Under the pieces are notes generated by a model. It ran no database searches, was not told where the DNA came from, and saw nothing but the letters and a program-made list of their open reading frames with translations. Shown piece by piece: positions 1 to 7,399 of a DNA stretch of 23,708 nucleotides (position 1 is the first letter of the stretch; each line of letters begins with the position of its first letter). Source of the stretch: CAVPDE01 sp964580575 (lineage in GTDB: Bacteria; Desulfobacterota; DSM-4660; Desulfatiglandales; HGW-15); contig CAZOLJ010000068.1 of assembly GCA_964580575.1 (NCBI GenBank), forward strand, positions 1 to 23,708. The letters are read 5' to 3'. The position numbers were made by a program, and so were the translations under genes.

Positions 1-64
1 GAAAAGTCAAATGCTGCGTTCCTCTCGTGCCCTTTGTCAAGAAAGAGTCCCTCGAGGTGAAGAG

Positions 65-877
65 TCAGGAATGGACAGGCGGTGGGTCAGGTTTTTGGGG
101 TATCGGGTCAGATCTCATCGGGCCGTTCAGGACATTGTCCCACTTCAGGTGACGAAGAAACCTGCTCTTCTGACAGGGGTCCGCAGCCAGTTTGCGAAGA
201 TCCTGACCCAGTTCAAAAAAAATCTCTTTGTCGAATCGGCAGAGATTAAATTCGATAAAGCTTTTCTCAGAGGGGCTTGCACCCTGGACCTGAAGATAAA
301 AGGCGCTTTCATCCGTCAGGTGCCAGGAGGCAAGGAATTCTATAGCGTCCGCAATCCGCCCCATTCTGCGCTCAACAAGGTCTAGGTATTCTTCAGAAAA
401 ATAACCTGAACGAGACATCTGTTCATGCATATGCGTCAGGAGGGGTTTTTCTACGATTTCGGGAACGGTTTCCTGCTTGAGCCACGTGACAATTGCTTCT
501 TTCTTCCCTGCAACATAACGAAACTGCTCTGTGAGTTTCCTGTGCCGGTCCTTCTTAACAGCATTGCATCCGCTCTTGAAGTGGATCAAGATGAGCCTGG
601 GATTGACAAGAAGATCCCCTGCTGCGGCAAACTCGAAATGATCCGCGTAATTCCCGGCGCACAGGAGCGCGAGTTCAAAAAGACGGGCGTAAGTCAGCCA
701 GTAGATCTCACCATTCTCGGAACAATCAGGTTCTATTTGCTCCAGTCCGGAAAGCTTGGATTCAATGAAATCTTCGTTGAGTCTACTGGGGTCAGCGTCT
801 TCCTCAAGGGAAGCATTGTAATCGCTAAACGCCGATAGGGTGATTTCGATAGAATCAGCAAGTTTTTTCGTTAACAT
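65..877 (-). CDS. Hypothetical protein, 270 aa, unrecognised
   Basis: I do not recognise a family. The product looks soluble, with no signal peptide and no convincing membrane segment. It is mostly helical in composition and rich in Glu, Leu and Arg, with a proline-rich C-terminal tail (IPQKPDPPPVHS). The start is the ATG at 877-875. A GGGGA stretch roughly 10 nt upstream on the minus strand could serve as ribosome binding site. It lies 47 bp downstream of the GxxExxY gene on the same strand, so the two may be cotranscribed. Overlapping plus-strand frames are shorter and lack ribosome binding sites. That it is a real gene rests on length, spacing and the shared strand; its function is unknown. 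Confidence 0.6.
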   Translation of the reverse strand: MLTKKLADSIEITLSAFSDYNASLEEDADPSRLNEDFIESKLSGLEQIEPDCSENGEIYWLTYARLFELALLCAGNYADHFEFAAAGDLLVNPRLILIHFKSGCNAVKKDRHRKLTEQFRYVAGKKEAIVTWLKQETVPEIVEKPLLTHMHEQMSRSGYFSEEYLDLVERRMGRIADAIEFLASWHLTDESAFYLQVQGASPSEKSFIEFNLCRFDKEIFFELGQDLRKLAADPCQKSRFLRHLKWDNVLNGPMRSDPIPQKPDPPPVHS

Positions 878-924
878 TCTTCATCATCCCCGTGACGGTG
901 GAATCATTGTTGATACGGTTGGAA

Positions 925-1362
925 TCAGAGGGCGGCTGCACAGAATTTTGCCTTGGCCGCTTCTGCCCATTGCGATGGAGAGGGGTTCAAGGCAGAGCTG
1001 CCTTCAAAAGCGGTCATGAGAAGCCTTTCACCAAAATTGATCAGCAGTCCCAATGGCTTTCTGGCCGCTTGAAGGTACATGAGCATCTGGCGTTTGTGAA
1101 ATTCGAGGACTTTCTCCATGGTCAATATTTTGACAATCAATTCATTCGCCACCAGAAGGTCGATCTCAAATTCTTCGCCTTTCACTCTTTTGCCCCGGTA
1201 GAAAACTGGGACGAACACCTGGGATTGGGCTTGGACGCCCATGCTCCGAAGTTCCATCCGCATGCAGGATCGATAAATGGAAGGGCTCAAGAAAGGACCC
1301 AACTCGTTGTAAACTTTTGTGGCGGCATTGCCGACTTTCGTTGATAATTCATTCAGTTCCAT
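925..1362 (-). CDS. GxxExxY family protein (PD-(D/E)XK-like), catalytic motif degraded
   Basis: The 145-aa product matches the GxxExxY family in length and layout. The N-terminal block has KVYNELGPFLSPSIYRSCM, where the family usually has a VH.ELGPGLLE..Y-type block. The central block is FEIDLLVANELIVKILTMEK and is followed by GLLINFG. Members of the family resemble PD-(D/E)XK nucleases with an Asp before a V-E-x-K strand. Here the Asp of EIDLLV is present, but the expected E-x-K reads K-I-L, so nuclease activity is doubtful. The family's physiological role is not established. The start ATG (1362-1360) has AGGAGC a few bases upstream. The gene is probably first in a two-gene minus-strand unit with the 270-aa protein. 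Confidence 0.8.
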   Translation of the reverse strand: MELNELSTKVGNAATKVYNELGPFLSPSIYRSCMRMELRSMGVQAQSQVFVPVFYRGKRVKGEEFEIDLLVANELIVKILTMEKVLEFHKRQMLMYLQAARKPLGLLINFGERLLMTAFEGSSALNPSPSQWAEAAKAKFCAAAL

Positions 1363-1612
1363 TGCCAGCTCCTGGGCGGCTTCGTGGTGATTGTTAGGCT
1401 ATATATCAAAATAGATATAACAAACCTTTTACCGAATCCTTTTACTCCTTGTCAACTAGAAAGGTGAAGGAGTATGAAGGCAGCCGGACAAGTGCAAATC
1501 TCGAAAAAAGACTTGTACCCATAGCTACAATGGTGCTATGACGTAGCTATTTCGGGGAATCGAGGAAGCCTGACCCCTATTAAACGAAGGTTCTTTTGGA
1601 GAGGGTAAAGCC
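1363..1612. other. Divergent intergenic region with two small palindromes
   Basis: This 250-bp gap separates the minus-strand pair from the oad genes, so it should hold promoters in both directions. Two inverted repeats are visible. TATATC (1402-1407) faces GATATA (1414-1419) in an AT-rich patch upstream of the GxxExxY gene. ATAGCTAC (1521-1528) faces GTAGCTAT (1543-1550), a perfect 8-bp inverted repeat with a 14-bp spacer, about 60 bp before the oadG-like start. The second has the size of a dimeric repressor site and overlaps a poor sigma-70-like pair (TTGTAC at 1513, CTATGA at 1536). No additional gene is visible. Regulatory function is inferred. Confidence 0.35.
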
Positions 1613-1744
1613 ATGGATAATTTTACTTTTGGAGTCACGATGATGGTCTGTGGGATGGGTGGAACCATCCTGACGCTGTATGTCCTGAGTCTGATCATGA
1701 GGCTGCTGGGAAAGTTCTTCCCGGAGAAGAAGGAGGGAAAATAG
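1613..1744 (+). CDS. Small OadG-like membrane subunit (sodium-pump decarboxylase gamma), 43 aa
   Basis: The 43-residue peptide starts MDNFTFGVTMMVCGMGG and has one membrane helix (about residues 6-32) and a Lys/Glu-rich cytoplasmic tail (FFPEKKEGK). That is the plan of the short gamma subunits of sodium-translocating decarboxylases, which anchor the carboxyltransferase and biotin subunits to the beta subunit. GGAGAGGG lies about 5-10 nt before the ATG, and the TAG stop is 2 nt from the oadB ATG, so the two are translationally adjacent. It is shorter than the usual 60-100 aa, and the assignment depends on the partner gene. No alpha (carboxyltransferase) or biotin carrier gene is in the window. 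Confidence 0.75.
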   Translation: MDNFTFGVTMMVCGMGGTILTLYVLSLIMRLLGKFFPEKKEGK

Positions 1745-1746
1745 CC

Positions 1747-2889
1747 ATGGAACAAGCAATTCTAAGTGGCTTGCAAGGTCTGATCAATGGGTTTCTGCAT
1801 CTGGACTGGCGCAGTGTCGTCATGATTTTCGTGGGATTTGTCCTTCTATGGCTCGGGATCAAGAAGGACTGTGAGCCCTTGCTTCTGGTTCCCATCGGTT
1901 TCGGGTGTGTCTTGACCAACATTCCCCTCGCAGATCTCATGGGGGAGGAAGGATTCCTTCGAACGATCTATAACATGGGCATTGCGAATGAGCTCTTTCC
2001 GCTTTTGATTTTTATTGGAATCGGAGCGATGACGGATTTCGGCCCGGTCCTGTCTAACCCATCCACCTTTCTCCTCGGTGCAGCCGGCCAGTTCGGGATC
2101 TTTCTCACTCTGATCCTGGCCCTGGCCCTGGGATTTCCGCAACTGGATGCGGTCTCCATCGGGATCATAGGGGCCTGCGACGGCCCCACTGCGATTTACG
2201 TGACCTCTAAGTACGCTCCCCACCTCCTGGGTGCGGTTTCCGTGGCTGCGTACTCCTACATGTCCCTTGTTCCGGTGATTCAGCCTCCCATCATGAGGCT
2301 CCTGACCACAGAAAAGGAAAGAAATACCATCATGCCGGCCATGATAGGGTCGGTCTCCAAAACCACGAAGCTGCTCTTTCCCCTGGTCATCACGGTCCTC
2401 GGCGGGTTGATCGCACCCAAGGGCCTTCCCCTGCTCGGAACCATCATGCTCGGGAACCTCATGAGGGAATCCGGCGTGGTTTCCCGGCTCACAAAGGCAT
2501 CTGAAAACGAGATCGCCAACGTGGTCACCCTGTTCCTGGGGCTCTCCATCGGTGCGACCATGGCTGGCGATGCGTTCTTGAGGCCACAGACGTTGATCAT
2601 TCTTTGTCTCGGTCTGCTTGCCATCTGCCTGGACACAGTCTGCGGCGTGTGCTTTGGAAAAGTCATGCGGGTCATGAGCGGCGGGAAGATCAATCCCCTG
2701 ATCGGCGCTGCCGGCATTTCCGCCTTCCCCATGGCCGCCCGGGTGGCCCAGAAAGAAGGCCAGAAGTACAACAAAAAGAGCTACCTCCTGATGCACGCCA
2801 TGGGAGCGAATGCAGGTGGTCAGATCGGCTCCGTGATCGCCGCTGCGGTCATGCTGTCCGTGCTGGCCGGCATGGGGATCATAAGATAA
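1747..2889 (+). CDS. oadB: Sodium ion-translocating decarboxylase, beta subunit
   Basis: A 380-aa polytopic inner-membrane protein with the signature blocks of the OadB/GcdB/MmdB family. These are GIGAMTDFGPVLSNP (about residues 95-109), the GACDGPTAIYVTSKYAP block (140-157), IGAAGISAFPMAARVAQ (about 319-335) and LLMHAMGANAGGQIGSV near the C-terminus. In this family the beta subunit couples decarboxylation of a biotin-bound carboxyl group to sodium export; Asp in the GAMTDFGP and DGPT blocks is implicated in ion binding. The substrate (oxaloacetate, methylmalonyl-CoA or glutaconyl-CoA) cannot be told from beta alone. The start ATG follows GGAGGG inside the preceding gene. In the last block the usual MGPN reads MGAN, a mild departure. 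A strong terminator follows. Confidence 0.93.
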   Translation: MEQAILSGLQGLINGFLHLDWRSVVMIFVGFVLLWLGIKKDCEPLLLVPIGFGCVLTNIPLADLMGEEGFLRTIYNMGIANELFPLLIFIGIGAMTDFGPVLSNPSTFLLGAAGQFGIFLTLILALALGFPQLDAVSIGIIGACDGPTAIYVTSKYAPHLLGAVSVAAYSYMSLVPVIQPPIMRLLTTEKERNTIMPAMIGSVSKTTKLLFPLVITVLGGLIAPKGLPLLGTIMLGNLMRESGVVSRLTKASENEIANVVTLFLGLSIGATMAGDAFLRPQTLIILCLGLLAICLDTVCGVCFGKVMRVMSGGKINPLIGAAGISAFPMAARVAQKEGQKYNKKSYLLMHAMGANAGGQIGSVIAAAVMLSVLAGMGIIR

Positions 2890-2924
2890 AGAGGGTCCCT
2901 TTCCCACTGCCGTGAAAGGCTTTG

Positions 2925-2966
2925 ATCCCCTGTCCCTTGGTTCTGCCAAGGGCAGGGGATTTTTAT
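2925..2966 (+). terminator. Rho-independent terminator after oadB
   Basis: The left arm ATCCCCTGTCCCTTGG (2925-2940), loop TTCTG, and right arm CCAAGGGCAGGGGAT (2946-2960) pair over 15 bp with one bulged T, followed by TTTTATT. It lies 36 bp after the oadB stop and before the next ribosome binding site, so it should end the oad transcript. Confidence 0.93.
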
Positions 2967-3012
2967 TGACCATGCTATGGGGACTTGGTAATAGCGCGTT
3001 AAGGAGAGACTC

Positions 3013-3945
3013 TTGAGTCCGGGAAAGAGCAGTTCAGCGAAAGGGTACCTGTGCGTCGTCATCGCCGCCTTGATGTGGGCTTCATCAGGAACAGCGGGGA
3101 AAGCGTTGTTCGACGCCGGAATGAGCCCTTTCGACCTGGTGCAGATCAGGGTGACCCTGGCCTCAGGGATCCTGTTTTTCGTGTTTCTCATTTTCTCAAG
3201 AAACCTTCTCAGGTTGCGGCCAAGAGACATTCCCTTTTTCCTTCTCCTGGGGGGTGTTGTCATGGCGGTGGTAACAGGCAGTTACCTTTACACCATCAGC
3301 AAGATCCAGGTGGCTGCAGCTATTCTTATCCAGTACCTGGCCCCCATCTTCGTCGCTATTTTTGCAATGCTCTTCTGGAAAGAGCGTTCCACCCCTCTCA
3401 AGATCTCATCGCTTTTCCTTGCCTTCGGCGGGTGCTTCCTGGTGGTGGGAGGGTACAATCTGGCGCTCCTGCAGATGAACCTGCTGGGAATTCTGGGAGG
3501 ACTCACCTCGGCCATCACCTTCGCGGGATACAGCCTGCTCGGTGAAAGAGCCATGCACCGCTACAAGCCATGGACAGTCATCTTCTATGCCCTGGCGTTT
3601 TCAGCGCTCACATGGCACGTGTTTTATCCGCCTTTCACTTATATCGTCGCAGGATACAGCCTTGCCCAATGGGGATGGATTTTTTACATCTCCATCGTTG
3701 GGACCATTCTTCCCTTTGGGCTTTTTTTTGCCGGGATCAACCATATCCGGTCCACCCGGGCAAGCATCACGGCGACTCTGGAGCCTATCTTCGCCGGGTT
3801 CCTTGCGTTTATCTTTCTGGGGGAGAGGCTTCTGCTTCTCCAGGTCGTCGGGGGTTGCATGGTCATTCTGGCCATTGTCCTGCTTCAGCTTCAGCAGGAA
3901 CACGATGAACTGGCACCGGCCCTGATTCGCAGGCAACAAGATTGA
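3013..3945 (+). CDS. EamA/DMT-family transporter
   Basis: The 310-aa product has about ten hydrophobic segments arranged as two EamA repeats. The first starts at GYLCVVIAALMWASSGTAGK and the second at GILGGLTSAITFAGYSLLG. Late motifs SITATLEPIFAGFLAFIFLGE and GGCMVILAIVLLQL are typical of the drug/metabolite transporter superfamily. The substrate cannot be predicted; relatives export amino acids, nucleosides or other metabolites. The start is TTG at 3013, supported by AAGGAG 6 nt upstream (3001-3006); no ATG is better placed. It stands alone, isolated from oadB by the terminator and from the next gene by a repeat-filled gap. Confidence 0.92.
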   Translation: MSPGKSSSAKGYLCVVIAALMWASSGTAGKALFDAGMSPFDLVQIRVTLASGILFFVFLIFSRNLLRLRPRDIPFFLLLGGVVMAVVTGSYLYTISKIQVAAAILIQYLAPIFVAIFAMLFWKERSTPLKISSLFLAFGGCFLVVGGYNLALLQMNLLGILGGLTSAITFAGYSLLGERAMHRYKPWTVIFYALAFSALTWHVFYPPFTYIVAGYSLAQWGWIFYISIVGTILPFGLFFAGINHIRSTRASITATLEPIFAGFLAFIFLGERLLLLQVVGGCMVILAIVLLQLQQEHDELAPALIRRQQD

Positions 3946-3982
3946 GCTTTAGTGCTGGACCTCGCAAATACAGTCGCGTATT

Positions 3983-4102
3983 CACCACTGAGGCACAGAG
4001 GACACGGAGGGGCATTTATTTTTCGTCTATCGGGAGGTCCGCCGTCGCTAAAGCTATGGCGGGACAAACAAAAACTTCTCTGTGCCCTCTGTGCCTCCGG
4101 TG
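3983..4102. repeat. Intergenic palindromic element A (GAGGCACAGAGG-type) with a nested repeat
   Basis: The left arm (3983-4009) contains GAGGCACAGAGGACACGGAG. The right arm (4078-4102) is its near reverse complement, containing CTCTGTGCCCTCTGTGCCTC. Each arm is made of degenerate copies of an 8-bp unit (about CACAGAGG). The apical part holds a second palindrome at 4037-4065, with arms GTCCGCC and GGCGGGAC around TCGCTAAAGCT. The element fills the 177-bp gap between the DMT transporter and the DUF4129 gene and ends about 20 bp before the latter's start. The arms could fold as one long hairpin with an inner hairpin. Function is unknown. Confidence 0.8.
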
Positions 4103-4122
4103 AGAGGGAGGTGTAAGGAATC

Positions 4123-5109
4123 GTGAGCTGCCGTGCTTTGCTCAGAATGTGTAGCCTCTTTCTGCCCGTCCTTGCCTTCCTTTGCGATTGCTCATGGGGA
4201 AGCGCGATCTCTCTGGACAAGTACCGCTCTTCAATCCAGGAAGCCCTCTCCCGTGTTGAATCAGAGAAGGGTCCGCTGAAGCCCGAAGAATCCGCTTTTT
4301 TCGATGAAAAGTTCCCTCCCCATCTTGATGTGAACACCAAGAGCGGGGAACCCGTGCAGGTCGATAACGGGCAGCTCCTTCGCCTGGTGAAAGAAAGTCT
4401 CGAAACCGATCAGGGACAAGAGGCCCTGGTCAGCCACCTTAAAGCTCTTCGCAGCCAGATCTCATTCGTGGACCAACCCATTCCTCCCAGCGAAGACCGA
4501 TGGAGTGAAAGCCGTGCCCGCCTGGAGAAAGTGTTCAGTGCGAGGGAGTTCCAGGGAATGGAAGAGGTTAAAGAGCCAGCCTGGTTGGCCTTTCTCAAGG
4601 AACTCTGGAGAAAAGCATGGGAGTGGCTCTTTATGCACCGCGGTGCAATCCAACGCTCCAGCAAGTGGACGGAATACGTTGCCTATGGAGTGATTCTGGG
4701 CGGCGTTTTCCTCCTGCTGTTGTGGATTCTTCGCCCCTGGGGTTCTGTGGGGTGGCGTTTTAGAGATCTCAAGATCCGCTCCGACCTGGAGACGAAAGCC
4801 TCGGGAATGGACTGGCAAGCTTTGCGCGAAGAATCGCGCTATAGGGGGGGGAAAGGCGAGTATCGTGAAGCGGTCCGTCTTTTCTTTATTTCCGTCTTAA
4901 TAGAAGGCCACGAACGGGGCTGGTGGATTTACCGGCGTGAAGCGACCAACCGGGAACACCTGAGAGACGTTGAAGGGAGCACGGAGAGGCGAGAAGCCCT
5001 GGAGAAAATGATTCAAGTGTACGAGAACGCATGGTATGGCCGTGAAAGCCCTGGGAAAGAAGCCCTCCTACAATGTGTAGGGTGGCTGCGGTTGATGGAG
5101 GCAGGATAA
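4123..5109 (+). CDS. DUF4129 domain protein of the MoxR cluster
   Basis: The 328-aa product starts with a likely signal peptide (CRALLRMCSLFLPVLAFLCDCSWGSA), then an extracytoplasmic, charged helical region (about 30-185). One membrane helix follows near 187-208 (VAYGVILGGVFLLLLWILRPW), and then a cytoplasmic C-terminal domain. The last 90 residues (YREAVRLFFISVL, TNREHL, YENAWYG) match DUF4129, commonly encoded beside MoxR and DUF58 genes. The molecular role of the domain is not established. The start is GTG at 4123, with AAGGA at 4115-4119. The next gene overlaps its stop by one base (TAATG), indicating translational coupling. Confidence 0.82.
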   Translation: MSCRALLRMCSLFLPVLAFLCDCSWGSAISLDKYRSSIQEALSRVESEKGPLKPEESAFFDEKFPPHLDVNTKSGEPVQVDNGQLLRLVKESLETDQGQEALVSHLKALRSQISFVDQPIPPSEDRWSESRARLEKVFSAREFQGMEEVKEPAWLAFLKELWRKAWEWLFMHRGAIQRSSKWTEYVAYGVILGGVFLLLLWILRPWGSVGWRFRDLKIRSDLETKASGMDWQALREESRYRGGKGEYREAVRLFFISVLIEGHERGWWIYRREATNREHLRDVEGSTERREALEKMIQVYENAWYGRESPGKEALLQCVGWLRLMEAG

Positions 5110-6230
5110 TGGAAGAGGGGACCCTTCACTCCAGGAAAGTGGGGCTCCTTGCGGCCCTCCTGATGCTGGTATTCGTTGTGATTGTGGGGATCGACGCGTA
5201 CCAGAAGCTGAGGAGGCAACCCGGTCCCCCTTCCACCTACAATGCGGGCTCAGCCGGGTACAAGGCTTTGTACCTCTGGCTTAGAGAAATTGGCGTTCCG
5301 GTGCAAAGGTGGGAGAGGCCGCTCACGGAGTTGACACGGGAAGCCGAAGTGCTCCTGCTGATGTCGCCCAGGCTTGGTCCAGGGCCTGAGGAGCTCAATG
5401 CCCTGGGGACCTGGGTTCGTGGCGGGGGAACTCTGGTTCTGGTCTCATCCCCAGGAAATGCGTTCGAAAACCACTTCGGTTTCAAAATGAAAAGGGGGTC
5501 CCCGGATCAGAAAAAAGGGAATGACAGAGAGCCCCTCTCTTTTCAGCCGGGACCTTACATAAGAGGGCAGCGAAATATCATGAGCAAAACCCATCCCGGC
5601 ATTGACTCCGAGAAACCCGAAGCGATCGTCCACAGCCGGGATGCTTTCGGAAACTTGATTGTGGTTTTGGAAGAGGGGAAAGGCCGGGTCATCATGGTTG
5701 CCGAGGCCTCCCTCTTTTCCAACCTTCATCTCAGGGAAGGAGATCATGCCCGCCTGTCGCTCGATCTTCTTCTGAGTCATCTGGGCGAAGGCCAGCTTCT
5801 CATTGATGAATATCACCATGGGTACGGCAGGGTCAGTTCCGTGGCGGCCTATGTTTTTCAATCAGAAGCCTTTGCCCCGCTGCTTCAGGTCCTGTTCCTA
5901 GTTCTTGTGCTCTGGGCTGCTGCGGGTCGCCGATTCGGGCCTGCCAGGCCCCTGCCGAGAGAGGCGGAGCGTTCTTCTATGGAGTATGTCCAGGCCATGG
6001 CCCAGCTGTTCCAGCGCGTCAAGGCGAGGCGGCTTGCCCTCGAAAGTGTCTTGCGCTGGTTCGATGAAGAAACGAGGCGTCTCCTTCTTGACAAAGACCC
6101 TGCTTTGCAAAGGGATATGGCGGAAGCCAAGAAGCAGCTGTCTTTAGAAACCATGACCGACGGGGGTCTCTTGAATGTGGTGAGAAAGCTTTATGGGGCT
6201 CTGGCGAGGGCGAGGAAAGGGCGGTCGTAA
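5109..6230 (+). CDS. DUF4350 domain membrane protein
   Basis: The 373-aa product has an N-terminal membrane helix (about 11-28, LLAALLMLVFVVIVGIDAY). A DUF4350-type region follows: STYNAGSAGYKALYLWLREIGVPVQRWERPLTEL, then GTWVRGGGTLVLVSSPGN, the conserved layout of a GATase-like/ABC-auxiliary fold. A second membrane segment lies near 258-276 (LLQVLFLVLVLWAAAGRRFGP), followed by a cytoplasmic helical tail. I chose the ATG at 5109, which overlaps the preceding stop and has GGAGG at 5097-5101; the longer upstream reading (5073) lacks support. DUF4350 proteins are common partners of MoxR/DUF58/DUF4129 genes. Function is unknown; a role in assembling a vWA/MoxR envelope complex is inference. Confidence 0.82.
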   Translation: MEEGTLHSRKVGLLAALLMLVFVVIVGIDAYQKLRRQPGPPSTYNAGSAGYKALYLWLREIGVPVQRWERPLTELTREAEVLLLMSPRLGPGPEELNALGTWVRGGGTLVLVSSPGNAFENHFGFKMKRGSPDQKKGNDREPLSFQPGPYIRGQRNIMSKTHPGIDSEKPEAIVHSRDAFGNLIVVLEEGKGRVIMVAEASLFSNLHLREGDHARLSLDLLLSHLGEGQLLIDEYHHGYGRVSSVAAYVFQSEAFAPLLQVLFLVLVLWAAAGRRFGPARPLPREAERSSMEYVQAMAQLFQRVKARRLALESVLRWFDEETRRLLLDKDPALQRDMAEAKKQLSLETMTDGGLLNVVRKLYGALARARKGRS

Positions 6231-6267
6231 AACCGATAATAAGCATTGCACACAAAAAGGGCTAACT

Positions 6268-7221
6268 ATGGAAGATACGCTTAAGAGGCTTTCGGATCAG
6301 ATCGCCTCAGAGATTTCCAAGGTGATCGTGGGTCAGAGAGAGGCGGTCACACTTCTTCTTGTGAGCCTCCTTGCGCGGGGACACGTGCTGCTGGAAGGGG
6401 TGCCGGGACTCGGCAAGACGCTCCTGGCAAAGACTCTGGCTTTTATCCTGCGGGCAGAGTTTACGAGAATTCAGTTTACTCCGGACATGATGCCTGCCGA
6501 TGTGCTGGGGACGCAGGTCTATGACCTTCAGAGTCGGTCGTTCCGGTTCCGCAAAGGTCCCCTCTTCACCGAGATCCTGCTTGCCGACGAGATCAACCGT
6601 ACACCCCCCAAGACGCAGGCTGCTCTTCTTGAAGCCATGGAGGAAAGGCAGGTCAGCATAGACGGGAAAACCGTTCCTCTCTCTGAGAACTTCTTTGTCA
6701 TGGCGACCCAGAACCCTATCGAGCAGGAAGGGACCTATCCCCTTCCTGAGGCACAACTGGATCGGTTCCTCATGAAGATTCGGCTCGACTACCCGGCACC
6801 GCAGGAAGAGCGTGAAATCCTGGGCCGATACGGCAGATCCGGCGACCCTCATGATCTTGAGAGGGCAAGCCTCAAGAGGCTGCCCGAAGGGGAATGGATT
6901 TCGAAACTGCGAAAGCAGGTCACAGAGGTCAAGGTCGAAGAAGGGATCATCGGTTATGTCCAGAACGTGCTGGAGCAGAGCAGACACTCCCCCTCCCTGT
7001 ACCTTGGGGCAAGCCCTCGAGGAGGGATTGCGCTTCTGAGATCCAGCCAGTGTCTTGCAGCCATGGAAGGGCGCGGCTACATCACGCCGGACGATATCAA
7101 GCGAATGGCTTTGCCAGTGCTCCGGCATCGTGTCATCCTGAGGCCTGAAGCGGAACTCGAAGGCCTCACGCCGGATCGTGTGATTGTGAGGATCCTGGAA
7201 GGCATTCCTGTGCCCAGGTAA
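6268..7221 (+). CDS. MoxR-family AAA+ ATPase
   Basis: The 317-aa product has Walker A GVPGLGKT (44-51), Walker B ILLADEIN (103-110), sensor 1 MATQNP (145-150), the QLDRFLMK arginine-finger region and a C-terminal lid (ASPRGGIALLRSSQ). This is the standard MoxR layout, and the length is typical. MoxR proteins are hexameric ATPases thought to remodel or activate vWA-containing or metalloprotein partners; here the DUF58 gene downstream is the obvious partner. The first ATG with full family homology is 6268. A modest AAAAGG lies about 7 nt upstream. The gap to the DUF4350 gene is 37 bp, consistent with one operon. Confidence 0.95.
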   Translation: MEDTLKRLSDQIASEISKVIVGQREAVTLLLVSLLARGHVLLEGVPGLGKTLLAKTLAFILRAEFTRIQFTPDMMPADVLGTQVYDLQSRSFRFRKGPLFTEILLADEINRTPPKTQAALLEAMEERQVSIDGKTVPLSENFFVMATQNPIEQEGTYPLPEAQLDRFLMKIRLDYPAPQEEREILGRYGRSGDPHDLERASLKRLPEGEWISKLRKQVTEVKVEEGIIGYVQNVLEQSRHSPSLYLGASPRGGIALLRSSQCLAAMEGRGYITPDDIKRMALPVLRHRVILRPEAELEGLTPDRVIVRILEGIPVPR

Positions 7222-7292
7222 AGCCTCAGGCTGCGGGCAGGAATCCAATTACAGGCTGACGGGGTTTGGTCTTTCTAGAGTTACTGAGTTCA

Positions 7293-7361
7293 AGTAGGCA
7301 GTACGCAGTAAGCAGTAGGCAGCCATTCCTTCTGCTTACTCCCTGCGGCATACTGCTTACT
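7293..7361. repeat. Intergenic palindromic element B (GGCAGTA heptamers)
   Basis: The left arm (7293-7322) is four degenerate heptamers of NGCAGTA type (GGCAGTACGCAGTAAGCAGT). The right arm (7332-7361) carries the inverted units, with only 9 nt between. By hand alignment, 23 of 30 positions are Watson-Crick pairs and 3 more would be G-U pairs in RNA. The element sits in the 178-bp gap between moxR and the DUF58 gene, inside an otherwise compact operon. The rest of the gap shows no gene or clear terminator. Confidence 0.8.
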
Positions 7362-7399
7362 CATGGCGTTGGTAGCCGAAGGTCTGCATTGGGAACACA

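Noticed and set aside
11..838. Plus-strand frames of 124 and 137 codons overlapping the 270-aa minus-strand gene
   Set aside because: They lack ribosome binding sites and recognisable motifs, and overlap a longer minus-strand frame that pairs with the GxxExxY gene.
1846..2973. A 375-codon minus-strand open frame over oadB
   Set aside because: It is antisense to a clear oadB, rich in His, Asp and Gln, and starts beyond the terminator hairpin. It is a shadow frame.
3983..4102. Element A as a simple terminator of the DMT transporter gene
   Set aside because: The arms are separated by 68 bp with another palindrome between and no T-tract follows. Termination could still happen there, but the structure is not a canonical intrinsic terminator.
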